Origin: Agrocybe praecox
Lineage: Eukaryota > Basidiomycota > Agaricomycetes > Agaricales > Agrocybaceae
DNA: 64,000 nucleotides
NCBI GenBank assembly: GCA_964017145.1
Contig: OZ024843.1
Location: 4,234,443 to 4,298,442, forward strand
Direction: 5' to 3'
A program made the position numbers and the translations under genes. Within the stretch, counting starts at the first letter, position 1, and the number at the start of each line of letters is the position of its first letter. Below the pieces are notes generated by a model, which was not told the DNA's origin, ran no database searches, and saw only the letters and a program-made list of their open reading frames with translations. Shown piece by piece: positions 13,401 through 23,779 of the stretch.

Positions 13401-14159
13401 TTCCCACCCTCCTCAGCCTTGTCTCCACCAACGACGCCCCCCGTCCTCAAAACGTCCAAATTCAACATGGGATTCAGAACGAACAAATGCGTCACCTCCC
13501 CCGTCAAGTGCGCGCGCCACTGCCCGCCAAGAGCGGTAATCCCCGCAGCGAGCGTCTCGACGTCCTGTGCTGGTATTGTCGCTGAACAAGCACATGCTGA
13601 AACGCCCGAGAAGATCATGGATGGGAGGACGGAGAAGTGGTGGGGACTGTGAGAGCGAATCAGAATTAATGTGAACGTTGATCAGTACAACGAACGAGAA
13701 AGAATAGAGAGGGGGGGGGAACAGATAAAACACGCACAATTGCTTCTTCGCCAGCACAACACTCCGATCAGCCCATATGGGCGTGACGACGTGGATCTCC
13801 TCCACCTCTTCCTCCCCTTCCCGTCCCTTTCCCTTCGCCTCCCTTGCCTTAACCCTCGCCCCCCTCTCTCTATTCCGTCTAACGACCTCCTCCCACCCCT
13901 CAAACTTTTCACTCCGCGTAATCATAATGTTCAACTTCGGGTCTTCCCAATACCTCTTGTTCTTCTCTGGGTCGCTAGGATCGGAGGCGTGGGCTTTCCG
14001 CCCGCCATTGGCAGAGAGGATGGATTCGAGCCCTTCTTGGATAGACGGAGGAAGGGAGGAACAGATGTGGTAGGTCGTCCCTAGAAAGAGTGTACCTGGG
14101 GCTGGTGCGATGGGGGCAGCAAATGTGTTTGTGGTGGTGGTGGGGGGGAATTCTGTCAT
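7415..14159 (-). CDS. RTT107: six-BRCT genome-stability scaffold, Rtt107/Brc1-like
   Basis: Ten exons can be joined in frame: 14159-13738, 13646-12422, 12349-12212, 12121-12000, 11935-11724, 11661-8361, 8295-8217, 8153-7982, 7912-7692, 7618-7415. They give 2,031 residues. BRCT-like units lie at about 20-140, 146-265, 445-560, 596-690, 1807-1895 and 1930-2031; the fourth holds NHTWLEDCFAQW and the fifth HVLTREWAEEC. The four-plus-two layout matches yeast Rtt107 and fission yeast Brc1, where the C-terminal pair binds phosphorylated histone H2A at damaged replication forks. Between the two groups is a ~1,100-residue disordered Lys/Glu/Ser/Asp-rich linker in a single exon, making this protein about twice the yeast length. 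The start was chosen at MTEFPP because the duplicated copy begins equivalently at 18,862. Confidence 0.88.
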
Positions 14160-14430
14160 GGTGGGGTTATGTCCGTGTATATCTTTGTCTTCTTTGTAAA
14201 AGGTGATGTTGATATCAGTCTGGCTGCACCCCGAGCTTCGTGCTTCTAGCCTCGAGTGTGTGGTGCGCGTACACCCCTGGCGTGTTGGGGTCGCTGTGTC
14301 GGTGTGTCGGTTCAGCACCAAGGATCCTAAAAAAATAAACGGTACTAGTGTTCGTGTAGTCGTGTTTGTACTTGAATAGTCGTCCTCGTATGTCCTAACA
14401 CTGCTCGTCGTAGACCGTGGCCGACAGCAC

Positions 14431-14549
14431 CGATGACGCTGGGCAGTGGTGGTGGTGGCAAGAAATCAAAACGCAAACGTAAACAACAAAACGCGATGAG
14501 TCACATCACCCTCATCGCCAACAATGTGTCACGTTCGCGTGATGTAACG
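14431..14549. promoter_or_regulatory. bipartite upstream element, copy 1
   Basis: About 330-400 bases upstream of the RTT107-like start sit two conserved blocks: ACGCGATGAGTCACATCACC at 14,491-14,510, and TGTCACGTTCGCGTGATGTA starting at 14,526. The first combines an ACGCG core (MluI-box-like) with TGAGTCA (AP-1/Gcn4-like). The second contains CACG and CGTG arms around TTCG. The same pair recurs at 19,361 and 23,509 with nearly the same spacing. Function is inferred. Confidence 0.55.
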
Positions 14550-14559
14550 AACAACATCG

Positions 14560-15830
14560 GATCATTAATGCCACCCCGGCAATTTCAACTTTTTGGGTCA
14601 CACGAAAACCTCCTAAAAACTCCGCTTTTTATCAAACGTACATTTTCTGTTTAAATTGATAAATAAGATTTATATTTATGAGAAATCGGTTCGGCGTTAT
14701 AAATTAAGATTAATGGGTCAGATTTTTCGGCCACTGTAATGTTGTTTAAAATTTTAAGTTTGAGCGAACCGAAAATGTTGAATAATCAGACTAGTTTGGG
14801 ATTTTGTTCTCTAAAGAAAAAAGTTATTAATGCCATCTTTCCGAAAATGATAAAAGAAGCTTTCAGATTTATATACACTTTCGGTTGGTGTGAGATTATA
14901 ATATTTCTTACCCTTTTCGTCGATTACACAACCTTAAGCAAAATCATAAAAAAATTTCAAGCTGAAGTCATGCGTAGGATGATCGTACGACCAGCGTACG
15001 ACTGCCGATAAGCTGTAACTAAAGCTGACTTCCTATTTTTAGCAGCGGCACTGGTATTTTTCAGCATAAGGATCATCGCCACCTCCAGTGGCCAGCAACT
15101 CATACCCATATAACGCGTTGTCAGGTGGCACACTACATCATCCATTTGTGGTCCATTTGTACCCCGCACAAAAAAAAAATGAGTGACACATCTCATGCGA
15201 AAAGAAACAGAAAACAGAGAAAAATAGAATGTTTCGAGCCTTGCGTTTTAGGATGGGCAATCAGACAAGTTAGTGTACCTGACTCATGACCGAAAAAAGT
15301 AATCACCATTATGTAATTAGCAAGTAATTAGCTCCATTTTAGTCTTTGTCCTCCTCACGTCAAAAAAAGCATTTGTCAACATTCAGATCAAGAAGAATAC
15401 ACTAGATTTTTGATATAGATATACGAGACTTTAATAAATCGATATATGAAGTTAAAAGCGGGTGTGAAGTTCCCCAGGCTTGAAATTTTGAAGTAACTGT
15501 ATTGAACATCCTAAAGTTGGACGCGTTTATTACATGATATCATGGTGATCACTCTTGGTCACGAGTAAGTAGTCGCTAATGACTATATACACGAAAGATC
15601 ATCGTTCTCCATCTGTACCTCCCACAGAAAAGAGTTCGACAGGTAGACAAAGGTCGCTCATGCTGAGAAACCTCAGAAAAGGGGCTTAGGGAACCCGAAA
15701 CATAACATATAGGAAAAAATGTCGCGCGTTTTTACACCGGACAGGAGCACAACAACTCTTAATCATGCACTAACTTCAACGGAACAAATCAGAGAACCGC
15801 ACTAGCAGGGGGAGGAATACCTGTGCAGCT
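14560..15830. other. AT-rich intergenic stretch
   Basis: I see no supportable gene. The section 14,600-15,000 is rich in A and T. Most of this interval is missing from the second copy of the segmental duplication. Confidence 0.5.
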
Positions 15831-15899
15831 CAATACTCGCTCAGCAGATTTTCACGCAAAATTGAGTGGTGTGGCCTGCCGATTACAAAAAAACGAAAA

Positions 15900-16919
15900 A
15901 CTGTATAAAACAGAGTCTGCGGATAGAGTTCTGAGGAAAAAAGGATGAGTTCAGCGTAGTGGATCACATCGATGGCGACGTACCATATCAGACCGCAAGG
16001 CATTAACAGTATCATCCGCATGCGGAGAATTGACGACTGTGTACGTGTACGTCCCCCCATTAATAATTGTGTTGATAGCATTTTGGAAGAAACCTGCTCC
16101 ACTGATGTCTAAATCAAAAATATTTAACCCCAATACGACAACGAACATCTAACAGATGCTTACCATCTGATTGTCTGCGGTATGGAGCGCGCTGGGTATT
16201 CTCAAAAGCTTGTCTCAGAAAACGAAATGCAAGTTGGTTTTTATAAAATCGGATGAGGCTCACCGCAAGCGACTCTAGCCAAATACCCATCTTCTTGTTC
16301 ATTTCACGGACTTTGGCGCTCGATATTGAAGGAGGCGCTAGGCCCTCACGAATATCGTTCATTAATCTGAAGGGCAGACTTGGAAACACTGTGATGATGC
16401 CCAGAAAAACGGTTACACATACAATAAGTACTCCTCATACAAAATAACATGTGGGTTATTTTGCATGGTAAGTGGGCCCGTCTGGACTTCGAAAAGCCTG
16501 TTTACCAAGGCGGGCCTCCATTCCAGCTTTGACAGGACAACCTGCGTCTGAAAATTCTGACCACTAAGATACTAAAACACGAGAATAAATCAGCAACATA
16601 AGCACGTCTCCAAGCATTAGAGTGATACTCACTTGAATACGCTGCTTTATTTCTTCGGTCGTAATGCTGATACATTCTATGACGCCTGCGATATATTCCG
16701 ACTCATTCGCAAGCTTGCGATGACCCAGGATACGATCGTCCAGAGTCCTTTGATATCCGTCTGCCACGTCTTCGTGCATGTTAGATGTGGGAGATATCGT
16801 CCAACGAATGGGTAAGCTTAAGTATGCCAACCTGTGGCGTACACAGCTACCGGTGTATTAGGCATGTATGAGAAAAATGCTGCCGTGACTGCCGAGGCGA
16901 TGCAAACCAGTGCTGGATC
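15900..16919 (-). pseudogene. multi-exon gene of unknown family, probably decayed
   Basis: Exon-like pieces with good splice borders are 16919-16832, 16769-16633, 16571-16423, 16378-16264 and 16208-16164, followed by one from about 16,094 to 15,980. They read, for example, SAVTAAFFSYMPNTPVAVYA, then LANESEYIAGVIECISITTE, then SGQNFQTQVVLSKLEW, and later ISGAGFFQNAINTI. The first four join in frame, but the fifth and sixth read best in a frame that simple GT-AG splicing does not deliver. No clear first exon is visible. It may be a pseudogene or my junctions may be wrong. Related fragments lie at 1-99 and 19,500-19,531. I do not recognise the family. Confidence 0.45.
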
Positions 16920-17430
16920 CTGATAATCAACAAAATGTTCCCTTTCAATGATACCGAATGGAGTCTATGTAAATAACATGTTTCTAAAGTGTGGGCTGCT
17001 GTGTTTATCGCATGCCAAGTCACACTCCGGAAACGAGGCTAGCAGGCAGTGGACAGGCAGCGTGTAATGCAGTGGTTGGATAAGTAAACCCTCAGCACAG
17101 CCAGGTATGAATGACGCCTGCTCAAAGCAGAAAAACTGGTATCATGATAATAATAATAAAAGCAACTCTATCGGAGTGCGAGCTTAATTCATATGTACTC
17201 GTTGATATAAGTATAAGTTTCGCAAAGATCGATCAGCGGGCCGAATAATCAGCCGCGTTCACAGGTGTACAGGTGTATTATAATTTGTTCTCTCAAGGAC
17301 TCCCTCTGATCTGAGCCTTAAGGCAAATCAGACCAGGGTTGTGAGCCATCGCGTACAGATGCTGTCCTCGTGTCTTAGTCAATGTGTTGACAGATATATA
17401 TGTGCACTATACTTGTGATGATATAATACC

Positions 17431-18862
17431 CGTCTCCATCATACCGGACCACCACCCCACCTGCGCGCACCGTATAATTTCAGCGTACGACTGAGCAAAA
17501 TCTGTTTCCCAGCCTATACTTGGTGGTGCCGGTGGCAACGGAAACGATAGGCGCGAGTGCAGCGATAGCCGACAATCTATATTTCTTTTTTTTTATCGTC
17601 GCCCACAGCAAGATTCGGTGCACCTCCCAGCATTACCGTCTCCTTCACCTCGCGCATTAACGACAGGTCCGCTTCATCCGGTACACCCTCCTCCTCCAAT
17701 GCAGGTGTAAACACCGCCGTCTCCCGCTCGCGTTCTTTTACTTCGCGTTCCTTCCTCTCTTTGTCTTTCGCCTCTCGCGTTACGCATGGGCTCGGGAACG
17801 ACTATAGCGTCGCCCGTTATCGGATCATATGCCTTCCGTACCCCTTAACACGCGCATGTCAGGCCACTCGCACGACCGCTCGTCGAGCCTCCTCCCCATC
17901 TTTACACAATCGTCGAACCAGTGCGGAAGCACCACTTTGATCCCCGTTTGGTGCTTAAAGTGCATCGCGGTGGTACATTTCGGGGAAATATCAAGGAGCA
18001 CCGCGAGCTTTCTCTCCTTCTCCTTCTCTCGTTCCTTTGCCGCCTCCTTTTCCAGCTCGCCCAGCACTCCATTCTCATTCCCACCTCCATTCCCACCCTC
18101 CTCGGCCTTGTCTCCACCAACGACGTCCCCCGTCCTCAAAACGTCCAAATTTAACACAGGATTCAACACGAACAAATGCGTCACCTCCCCCGTCAAGTGC
18201 GCGCGCCACTACCCACCAAAAGCCGTAATCCCCGCAGCGAGCATCTCGACGTCCTGTGCTGGTATCGTAACAGAACACGCGCATGCTGAAACGCCCGAGA
18301 AGATCATGGATGGGAGGACAGAGAAGTGGTGTGGGCTGTGAGAGCGAATTCGAATGAATGTTAATACAACCGAGAGAAACAGACAAAGAATTTTTTTTAA
18401 AACACGCACACCTGCTTCTTCGCCAACATGACACTCCGATCAGCCTATATGGGCATGACGACGTGGATCTCCTCCTCCTCCTCCTCCTCCTCCTCCTCCT
18501 CCTCACTCCTATCTTCTTCATCCCCTTCTCGTCCCCTTCCTCTCCCTCGCCTTAACACTCGCCTCCCTCTCCCTATTCCGCCTAAAGACTTCCTCCCACC
18601 CCTCAAACTTCTTATTCCGCGTAATCATAATATTCAACTTCGGGTCTTCCCAATACCTCTTGTTCTTCTCTAGGTCGCTAGAATCGGAGAGTTGCGCTCT
18701 CCGCCCCCCATTTGCAGAGAGGATGGACTCGAGCCCTTCTCGAGTGGACGGAGGGAGAGAAGAACAGATGTGGTAAGTCGTCCCTAGGAAGAGTGTACCT
18801 GGGGCTGGTGGCGCGGGGGCAGCGAATGCGTTTGTGGTCGTGGTGGAGGGTAATTCTGCCAT
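17431..18862 (-). pseudogene. truncated RTT107-like pseudogene
   Basis: The piece starts at an ATG (18,862) equivalent to that of the parent gene and follows it from BRCT 1 into BRCT 3, then stops, so the linker and last BRCT domains are absent. It is disabled in several ways. A long run of CTC triplets (about 18,468-18,505) replaces Glu-rich codons and the frame shifts near 18,518. A CAG codon of the parent has become TAG just before the conserved WRAHLTGE (stop at about 18,209). A small insertion near 17,826 shifts the frame after GTEGI. Several blocks near 17,550-17,800 are shortened. It cannot make the parent protein; a short N-terminal peptide is the most it could encode. Confidence 0.85.
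18468..18506. repeat. CTC/GAG trinucleotide run
   Basis: About twelve uninterrupted CTC triplets lie in the pseudogene where the parent gene has a mixed Glu-rich coding tract (about 13,796-13,820). The expansion appears to have followed loss of selection. Confidence 0.8.
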
Positions 18863-19360
18863 GGTAAGGTTATGTCCGTGTATGTCTTCGTCTTCGTCGT
18901 AGATGGTGCTGTTAATATCGACCTAGCTGCACCCCAAGTTTTGAGCCTCGAGCCTCGAATGTGTGGTGCGCGTACATCCCTGGTGTGTGGGGGTCGGTGT
19001 CTCGGTGTCTCGGTTCGTTTTGGTATTGGATCGGCCCGAGGTGGAAGATAATCGATGGACAGCTAAACCGAATGGAAAGTCTAAAGAATGGAAATATAGA
19101 GATAATAGAGTGAGGCACCTTAAAAATCCTGGAAGAAAAAAACAGACGGCCGTGTTACTAGTCCTATCAGTCCTATCAGTATCCCAACGTCGTCGTTCGT
19201 CCCAGTCGTGCTGACTCCTAGCCGTCTTCGTGATCAAACGTCCCTTTAATCGTGGTCGTCGTGGACCGTGGTTAAGCCGCGGTCGACTGCGCCGGTTACG
19301 GTGGGCAATTGTGGTGGTGGGGTGGTGGCCAGAAATCAAAACGCAAACGCAAACAACAAA

Positions 19361-19419
19361 ACGCGATGAGTCACATCACCCTCTTCGTCGTCAAAGTGTC
19401 ACGTTTGCGTGATGTCACG
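19361..19419. promoter_or_regulatory. bipartite upstream element, copy 2
   Basis: ACGCGATGAGTCACATCACC (19,361-19,380) and TGTCACGTTTGCGTGATGTC (from 19,397) match copy 1 almost exactly, while sequence between and around the blocks has diverged. It stands 500 bases upstream of the pseudogene start. Confidence 0.55.
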
Positions 19420-19499
19420 CATCACTTTCACGGCAGGCGCCGATACCCCTGTTTTTCCAAGAAACAGGTTGATAAATACAGGTTGCCCGAGTTGATGTG

Positions 19500-19531
19500 A
19501 CCTCTAAGGCAATGAGAACCAGTGCTGGATC
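19500..19531 (-). pseudogene. exon fragment of the unidentified gene
   Basis: After a CAG acceptor the minus strand reads DPALVLIAL, matching DPALVCIAS at the exon start 16,919. Only about 30 bases of coding similarity remain; this is a by-product of the segmental duplication. Confidence 0.5.
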
Positions 19532-19957
19532 CTGAGGAACAAGCAGAGTACTCTCTTTACTTTTGACATCATACTTTCAACGATGCCGAACGAATCCTTG
19601 CTTTGTCCTTGCTACGATACCTGCGTCATCGAAGATGTCTTTATATTCTACTGGTGCTGATATTTTCGATTCTTGCTACATAGGACATCCCTGGTTGCCT
19701 TCAGATGATGCCACAGTGGATGGGTCGTGAGAATAATATGCCTCTAACTGCATTGTGAGGCTGCAGTGTTTACAGTATGAGTCACCCTCCAGCGACGAGG
19801 CTAGCAGGTGGTGGACAGAGGGCGTATAATGCATTGGTTGGATGAGTATAACTTCCTCGGAATAGCCAGGTTTTTATAACACCTGCTCAAAGTAGCAAAA
19901 TGGTTTAATAATCAAAGTAGCTATTACGAGTAACACTGCTCAGTATTAGATATCATA

Positions 19958-20595
19958 TTACGCTTTAATCGTGAAGCCTCCAAAGATGCCGCCCTGAACC
20001 AAAACATCACTCCCATCAGTACCAGAAATTGAGTAAGTGCTGGTCATCAGAACACTGTAACTCTCCCCGGCAACAAAAAAAGCATGAGGTATCTAATGCC
20101 AAAGATAAAATTAGTGCTCAAGGTCCATACATATAACCCAAGGATGAAAACAAAGACAAAGACATAACCGCATAGATAGGACATACCGTTGTAGTAAACG
20201 TATCATTAAGTGCACCAATGACTGGAATCTTTCTTCGAGCAAGCACAACAGGTTGTGTGAACGCACTGCCATCATTGTCTGGAACCTGGATGACATAATC
20301 CAAAAATTGGGCCTTGAACCCGAAACCCTCCACTGCGCAGGTAAAATTTGACTGTATGGTAACTGTCTGTTGGCCCAGGAATAATTAGTTTAATTACAGT
20401 TAGCTATCGAGTCCAGTATATGGTATAAATCTTACTTACATCGCCTGGGCTCACTGTAACCGGAGTTATACTGAAAAATCCAAATCGCGTTGCTTCCGGG
20501 CAGCTTTGGCGTGGTACATTGAGCGCAGAGGATGAAGTGATGCTGGCCGCAAGAGCTGCAAACACAGTCGAGATGCAGGTAGTAGTGAACTTCAT
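19958..20595 (-). CDS. small secreted protein, unknown function (family member 2)
   Basis: Exons 20595-20440, 20366-20187 and 20092-19958 join through two phase-0 introns to give 156 residues. Exon 2 is 180 bases, exactly as in the paralog at 4.25 kb. A signal peptide occupies about residues 1-24 (MKFTTTCISTVFAALAASIT). Shared motifs with the paralog are PGD at the exon 1 end, FTC, QFLDY, PDNDGS, PVVLARR and IPHAFFV. A TATAAAAGC sequence lies about 86 bases upstream of the ATG. The two copies differ at most positions but keep length, exon phase and motifs, which argues for selection on both. Function is unknown; the product should be extracellular. Confidence 0.85.
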
Positions 20596-20680
20596 GTCAA
20601 AGTTACTGTTAGGTAATTCCGAACTCGAAGATAAACTGACACACAGGGATAGTGAACTGATGATGTATCGCAAAGCCAAT

Positions 20681-20689
20681 GCTTTTATA
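20681..20689 (-). promoter_or_regulatory. TATA box of small secreted protein 2
   Basis: On the minus strand the sequence is TATAAAAGC, about 86 bases before the ATG at 20,595. Confidence 0.5.
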
Positions 20690-20709
20690 TTCAAATTCAT
20701 TCGGAGCTA

Positions 20710-21572
20710 AACTTATACGGCGGTATGTTTGGAACGGTCAACATCACACCACATGGCATGATGGCCCTGGAGCGCGAGCTCTTACCGTACACGTACACGT
20801 ACACTGGAAATACTATCGATGTATATCACCGAACATATGTAGTTTCCGACATATGCGATCAAACTGGGCCATGTATCTCGTGATAAGGATCCTCCTCTCA
20901 TGACGGCCTGATTTACCACACAACGTACTATTTATAACACCACCATTTGGCGTCTCAACCCCACGACGGTCATGTAGTCCCTCAGGTCTCAGGCCTCATC
21001 TCTGAGCATTCCGCGACATTTAACACGGTATTGATACCTTTAAGTAGGCGTATAGCATACACTGATGGTAAAGTTTAAACTCATTTCCATAATGTCACAG
21101 CCATGGACGATCTGTATGTTGTAATACCTTCAATATACGAAATTTCATATGTCACAAATATATATCAGACTCCGTACATACATGCCGGGGTCCTCGGGCT
21201 TTTCACGCCTCTAATCTAACAGCTCATACGTTAAGTATTTTGGAACCACCCGCAAACTCCATAAATCAGCGTCAACCATAATCCATCAGCTAAGAGATGT
21301 AGATGCATACCAAGAGTGAAACATATCGCAGTCGACGGTGCGGCCTTTCTGGATTGTGCCACTCCGAATAAACAAAACAAAGTACATAGAATCGTTTAGA
21401 TTCAACTTGGTTTGTAAAGTATTAGCCTGAATAATCAGCCGTGTTCACAGTTTGCGCGCGATGTACATACTATTTTGGCTTCTGGCTTGGAAGAAACATC
21501 TGCTTTGTTTTTCTGTACCTAGCCCTCGGTCACAAATGTTTGGCCGAAGTCTGACCGTAGAGTAATTACATA
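20710..21572. other. intergenic, no gene seen
   Basis: The interval is AT-rich and contains a short GTACAC iteration near 20,787-20,803. Open frames are short and not protein-like. Confidence 0.5.
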
Positions 21573-22913
21573 CTATTTATCCGTTTCTCCATGCCTCAGG
21601 ATTAGGCGCTGCCTGATCCATGCTGCATAACTAGCAAACAGATGTACCGAGGCTTCATACCGTTGGCAGAATCTCAGAATAGCCCGATAACGTTCTTCTT
21701 CAGAGGCTCCCGACGCACGACAAATCTTGCTGAGATCTACGGGGCAAAGATACGGAGGCTGCCTGGCGTCTTCTGATAGGGAAGAACTTCCCTGCATCGA
21801 GCAAGCGTAGTATACGCAGTGATCCATGCCAAAACAATGTCCTAGTTCGTGGCCAGCCGTGCGGCATACACGACCCAACCAGAGTCCAACGTAGGCAGAA
21901 GTACTTGTGCTAGAATTAATGGGTGGAATGGATAAGTGAGCTTTGACTGCTGCCGTGAGTGGGCCATCCGATAGCGGCCGTAATTCTGGATGAGATGCTT
22001 CCTTCCCTTTCCTTGTCGTGGTCGCTGATCCTTTTTCTCCCTTGGAGTGAGCTTGTAGATATAATTCACAGTGAGACGCTGGCCAAGCGTGCTCACGTTC
22101 CACGCCTTGTATGTCGTCTAATGCTGGATGATATCGTGCGGTCGAAATAACTGCTACGCGACTGCCTCCGTACGCACGACCGCACACAAAAATGTCTTCG
22201 TCGTCTTCATACAAGTCCTGATCCACCAGGAGCAACAGTGCATACGCATCCTCTGGGAGTATACTGATTGCAACCTCGAGAATGTCATCTAGATTCAACT
22301 GGGCAGGGAATATTCCATCCGGGGAAGGACGCGATCTAATGCGAATGCACTCTTTCGAAGTGTTGAGGCCTATATATTGAGGGATTGATGATGATGACGG
22401 CTTTTCTTTGGTACGTTTCCGTGGGGGCTCGTCGTTGTCCCATTCGGCAAAGCAAAGACTCTCGTCTGAACGTTTCAGTGTCTTCACATTCATGCCGTGA
22501 TAAAAAGCTGTGATGTAGTCCGTGATTTCGTCGATTCGGGGTTTTTGGGTCAGTCGACCATCGACCTTCGGTTCACACCAGGTGCCCATTAACTTGATTT
22601 CATCTGGAGGTCCGACGATATAAATAACATTTCTTTCTGACGTAACTTCGTTGCGATCGTCCAAACGCAACCATTGGCGCAGACTTTGTCGTGGATGTTT
22701 GGGATCATTCGCAAGATCATCTCCTGGCAGACAAAGAGGCGCAGGAAATGAGTTTCCAAGGGTATCGCTGTCTTCTTCCCTATCTATATCTTGCGTTCTT
22801 CTCGTAGTCGCCAGTGTGGCTGAAATGCGTTGCTTTACGGCTGGTTGTGTATATCCCACTAAATTTGCGCAAGAAGATGGATTCTGGCGGAGTGAAGGGT
22901 GGTGGCAAGTCAT
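21573..22913 (-). CDS. archaemetzincin-type zinc metalloprotease (M54)
   Basis: A single-exon frame of 446 residues starts at an ATG (22,913). Residues 355-366 read HELGHCFGMDHC, the archaemetzincin zinc-binding motif HExxHxxGxxH followed by Cys; then come the CxxxxC spacing (C366, C371), the Met (M373, CSMQG) and, 16 residues on, LCPVD. In human AMZ2 the last motif is CPxC, so the final structural Cys is Asp393 here. The three zinc-binding histidines and the catalytic Glu356 are present, so peptidase activity is plausible, but the second metal site is probably altered. The N-terminal 150 residues are poorly conserved. The protein is likely cytoplasmic, since no signal peptide is seen. Its substrate is unknown. 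Confidence 0.92.
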   Translation of the reverse strand: MTCHHPSLRQNPSSCANLVGYTQPAVKQRISATLATTRRTQDIDREEDSDTLGNSFPAPLCLPGDDLANDPKHPRQSLRQWLRLDDRNEVTSERNVIYIVGPPDEIKLMGTWCEPKVDGRLTQKPRIDEITDYITAFYHGMNVKTLKRSDESLCFAEWDNDEPPRKRTKEKPSSSSIPQYIGLNTSKECIRIRSRPSPDGIFPAQLNLDDILEVAISILPEDAYALLLLVDQDLYEDDEDIFVCGRAYGGSRVAVISTARYHPALDDIQGVEREHAWPASHCELYLQAHSKGEKGSATTTRKGKEASHPELRPLSDGPLTAAVKAHLSIPPINSSTSTSAYVGLWLGRVCRTAGHELGHCFGMDHCVYYACSMQGSSSLSEDARQPPYLCPVDLSKICRASGASEEERYRAILRFCQRYEASVHLFASYAAWIRQRLILRHGETDK

Positions 22914-23508
22914 GAAAAATTTCGATAAGTGAGACGATAAACAAAAGCAACAGAGACAAATTTCAGTGTTCGGGTCTATGATTGTCGCTAAGGTGACTCG
23001 GTCGCACGGAACCGGTCACAGTATATGTCACGTGCATCCATAAATAGAAACAAGCGATGCGATCTAAAGTTTCCAAACGCAAGAATCGTCGGAAAGATAA
23101 GTAGCGACCCCCTCGTAGTCAACTCGTAGTCAATAATTGGCCCTGCATTCCTTTACAAAATCAGTTATGAAGTTTATGTTCAGAGGCACCACTCTCATGT
23201 ATTGGTGCGTATTAGACCATTCCCCTAGTGAACTTCGCGAAAACCGCAAGAGCGAGAATACGTCGGGAAAAAATGAAAGAGGCAAAAGAATCTGTGGAAA
23301 GACAGAAACAACACGAAGACAAAATCCTTGGATGTCTGAGCCATGCCCCACCGTTTGACCGTGAATCCAAGATCCAAAGTCCAGAGTTCTAGTATGCGTA
23401 CGTGCGTGGGTTTAACTCCTCTAATTCTTCATCCTTGCGGTCGTAGTCCTAATTGTGTTCTCATGATGGTGGGTGGTGGATATCAAAACGCAGCCGCAGA
23501 ACAACAAA

Positions 23509-23569
23509 ACGCGATGAGTCACACCACCCTGACATCATCGATGCGGTGTCACATTCGCGTGATGTCATG
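23509..23569. promoter_or_regulatory. bipartite upstream element, copy 3
   Basis: ACGCGATGAGTCACACCACC (23,509-23,528) and TGTCACATTCGCGTGATGTC (from 23,547) repeat both blocks at similar spacing. It lies about 600 bases upstream of the archaemetzincin start, in the same relative orientation as the copy before the RTT107-like gene. No RTT107-like coding sequence adjoins it. Confidence 0.5.
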
Positions 23570-23779
23570 AGTTGGCTGCTTTATTATAGAGTAGGTGTAT
23601 CCAGCACTCTCGCATTCGCAAATTCCTTCTCCACTCGTGATTATAAATGTGTGATGTGGGACATGTATATTAAAGTAAGGGACCGTTTGTAAAATACAGT
23701 ATTCTTACTAGACTGTTAGCCCCAGAATTTAAAGTATGAAGCTCTTTCTTGGCATCTTATAGAGCCAGACCAGAAAACC

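Larger units (their letters stand above)
12606..17180. repeat. segmental duplication, copy 1 (parent)
   Basis: This interval, from inside the BRCT gene through its promoter and the unidentified gene to the flank ending near 17,141, is matched in the same order and orientation by 17,431-19,915. Shared landmarks include the CGCACCGTATAATTTCAGCG phrase (12,678 and 17,467), the promoter element (14,491 and 19,361) and the CACCTGCTCAAAG-like tail (17,117 and 19,882). Confidence 0.8.
17431..19915. repeat. segmental duplication, copy 2 (internally deleted)
   Basis: This is a direct tandem copy of 12,606-17,180, shortened by loss of most of the part matching 14,560-16,840. It keeps a 5' piece of the BRCT gene, its promoter element, one exon edge of the unidentified gene and the far flank. 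Divergence is moderate, so the event is not recent. Confidence 0.8.

Noticed and set aside
13065..13652. 195-residue plus-strand frame and its near-copy at 17,829-18,341
   Set aside because: Both are antisense shadows of the BRCT 2 coding region and its pseudogene; their similarity reflects the segmental duplication, not a second gene.
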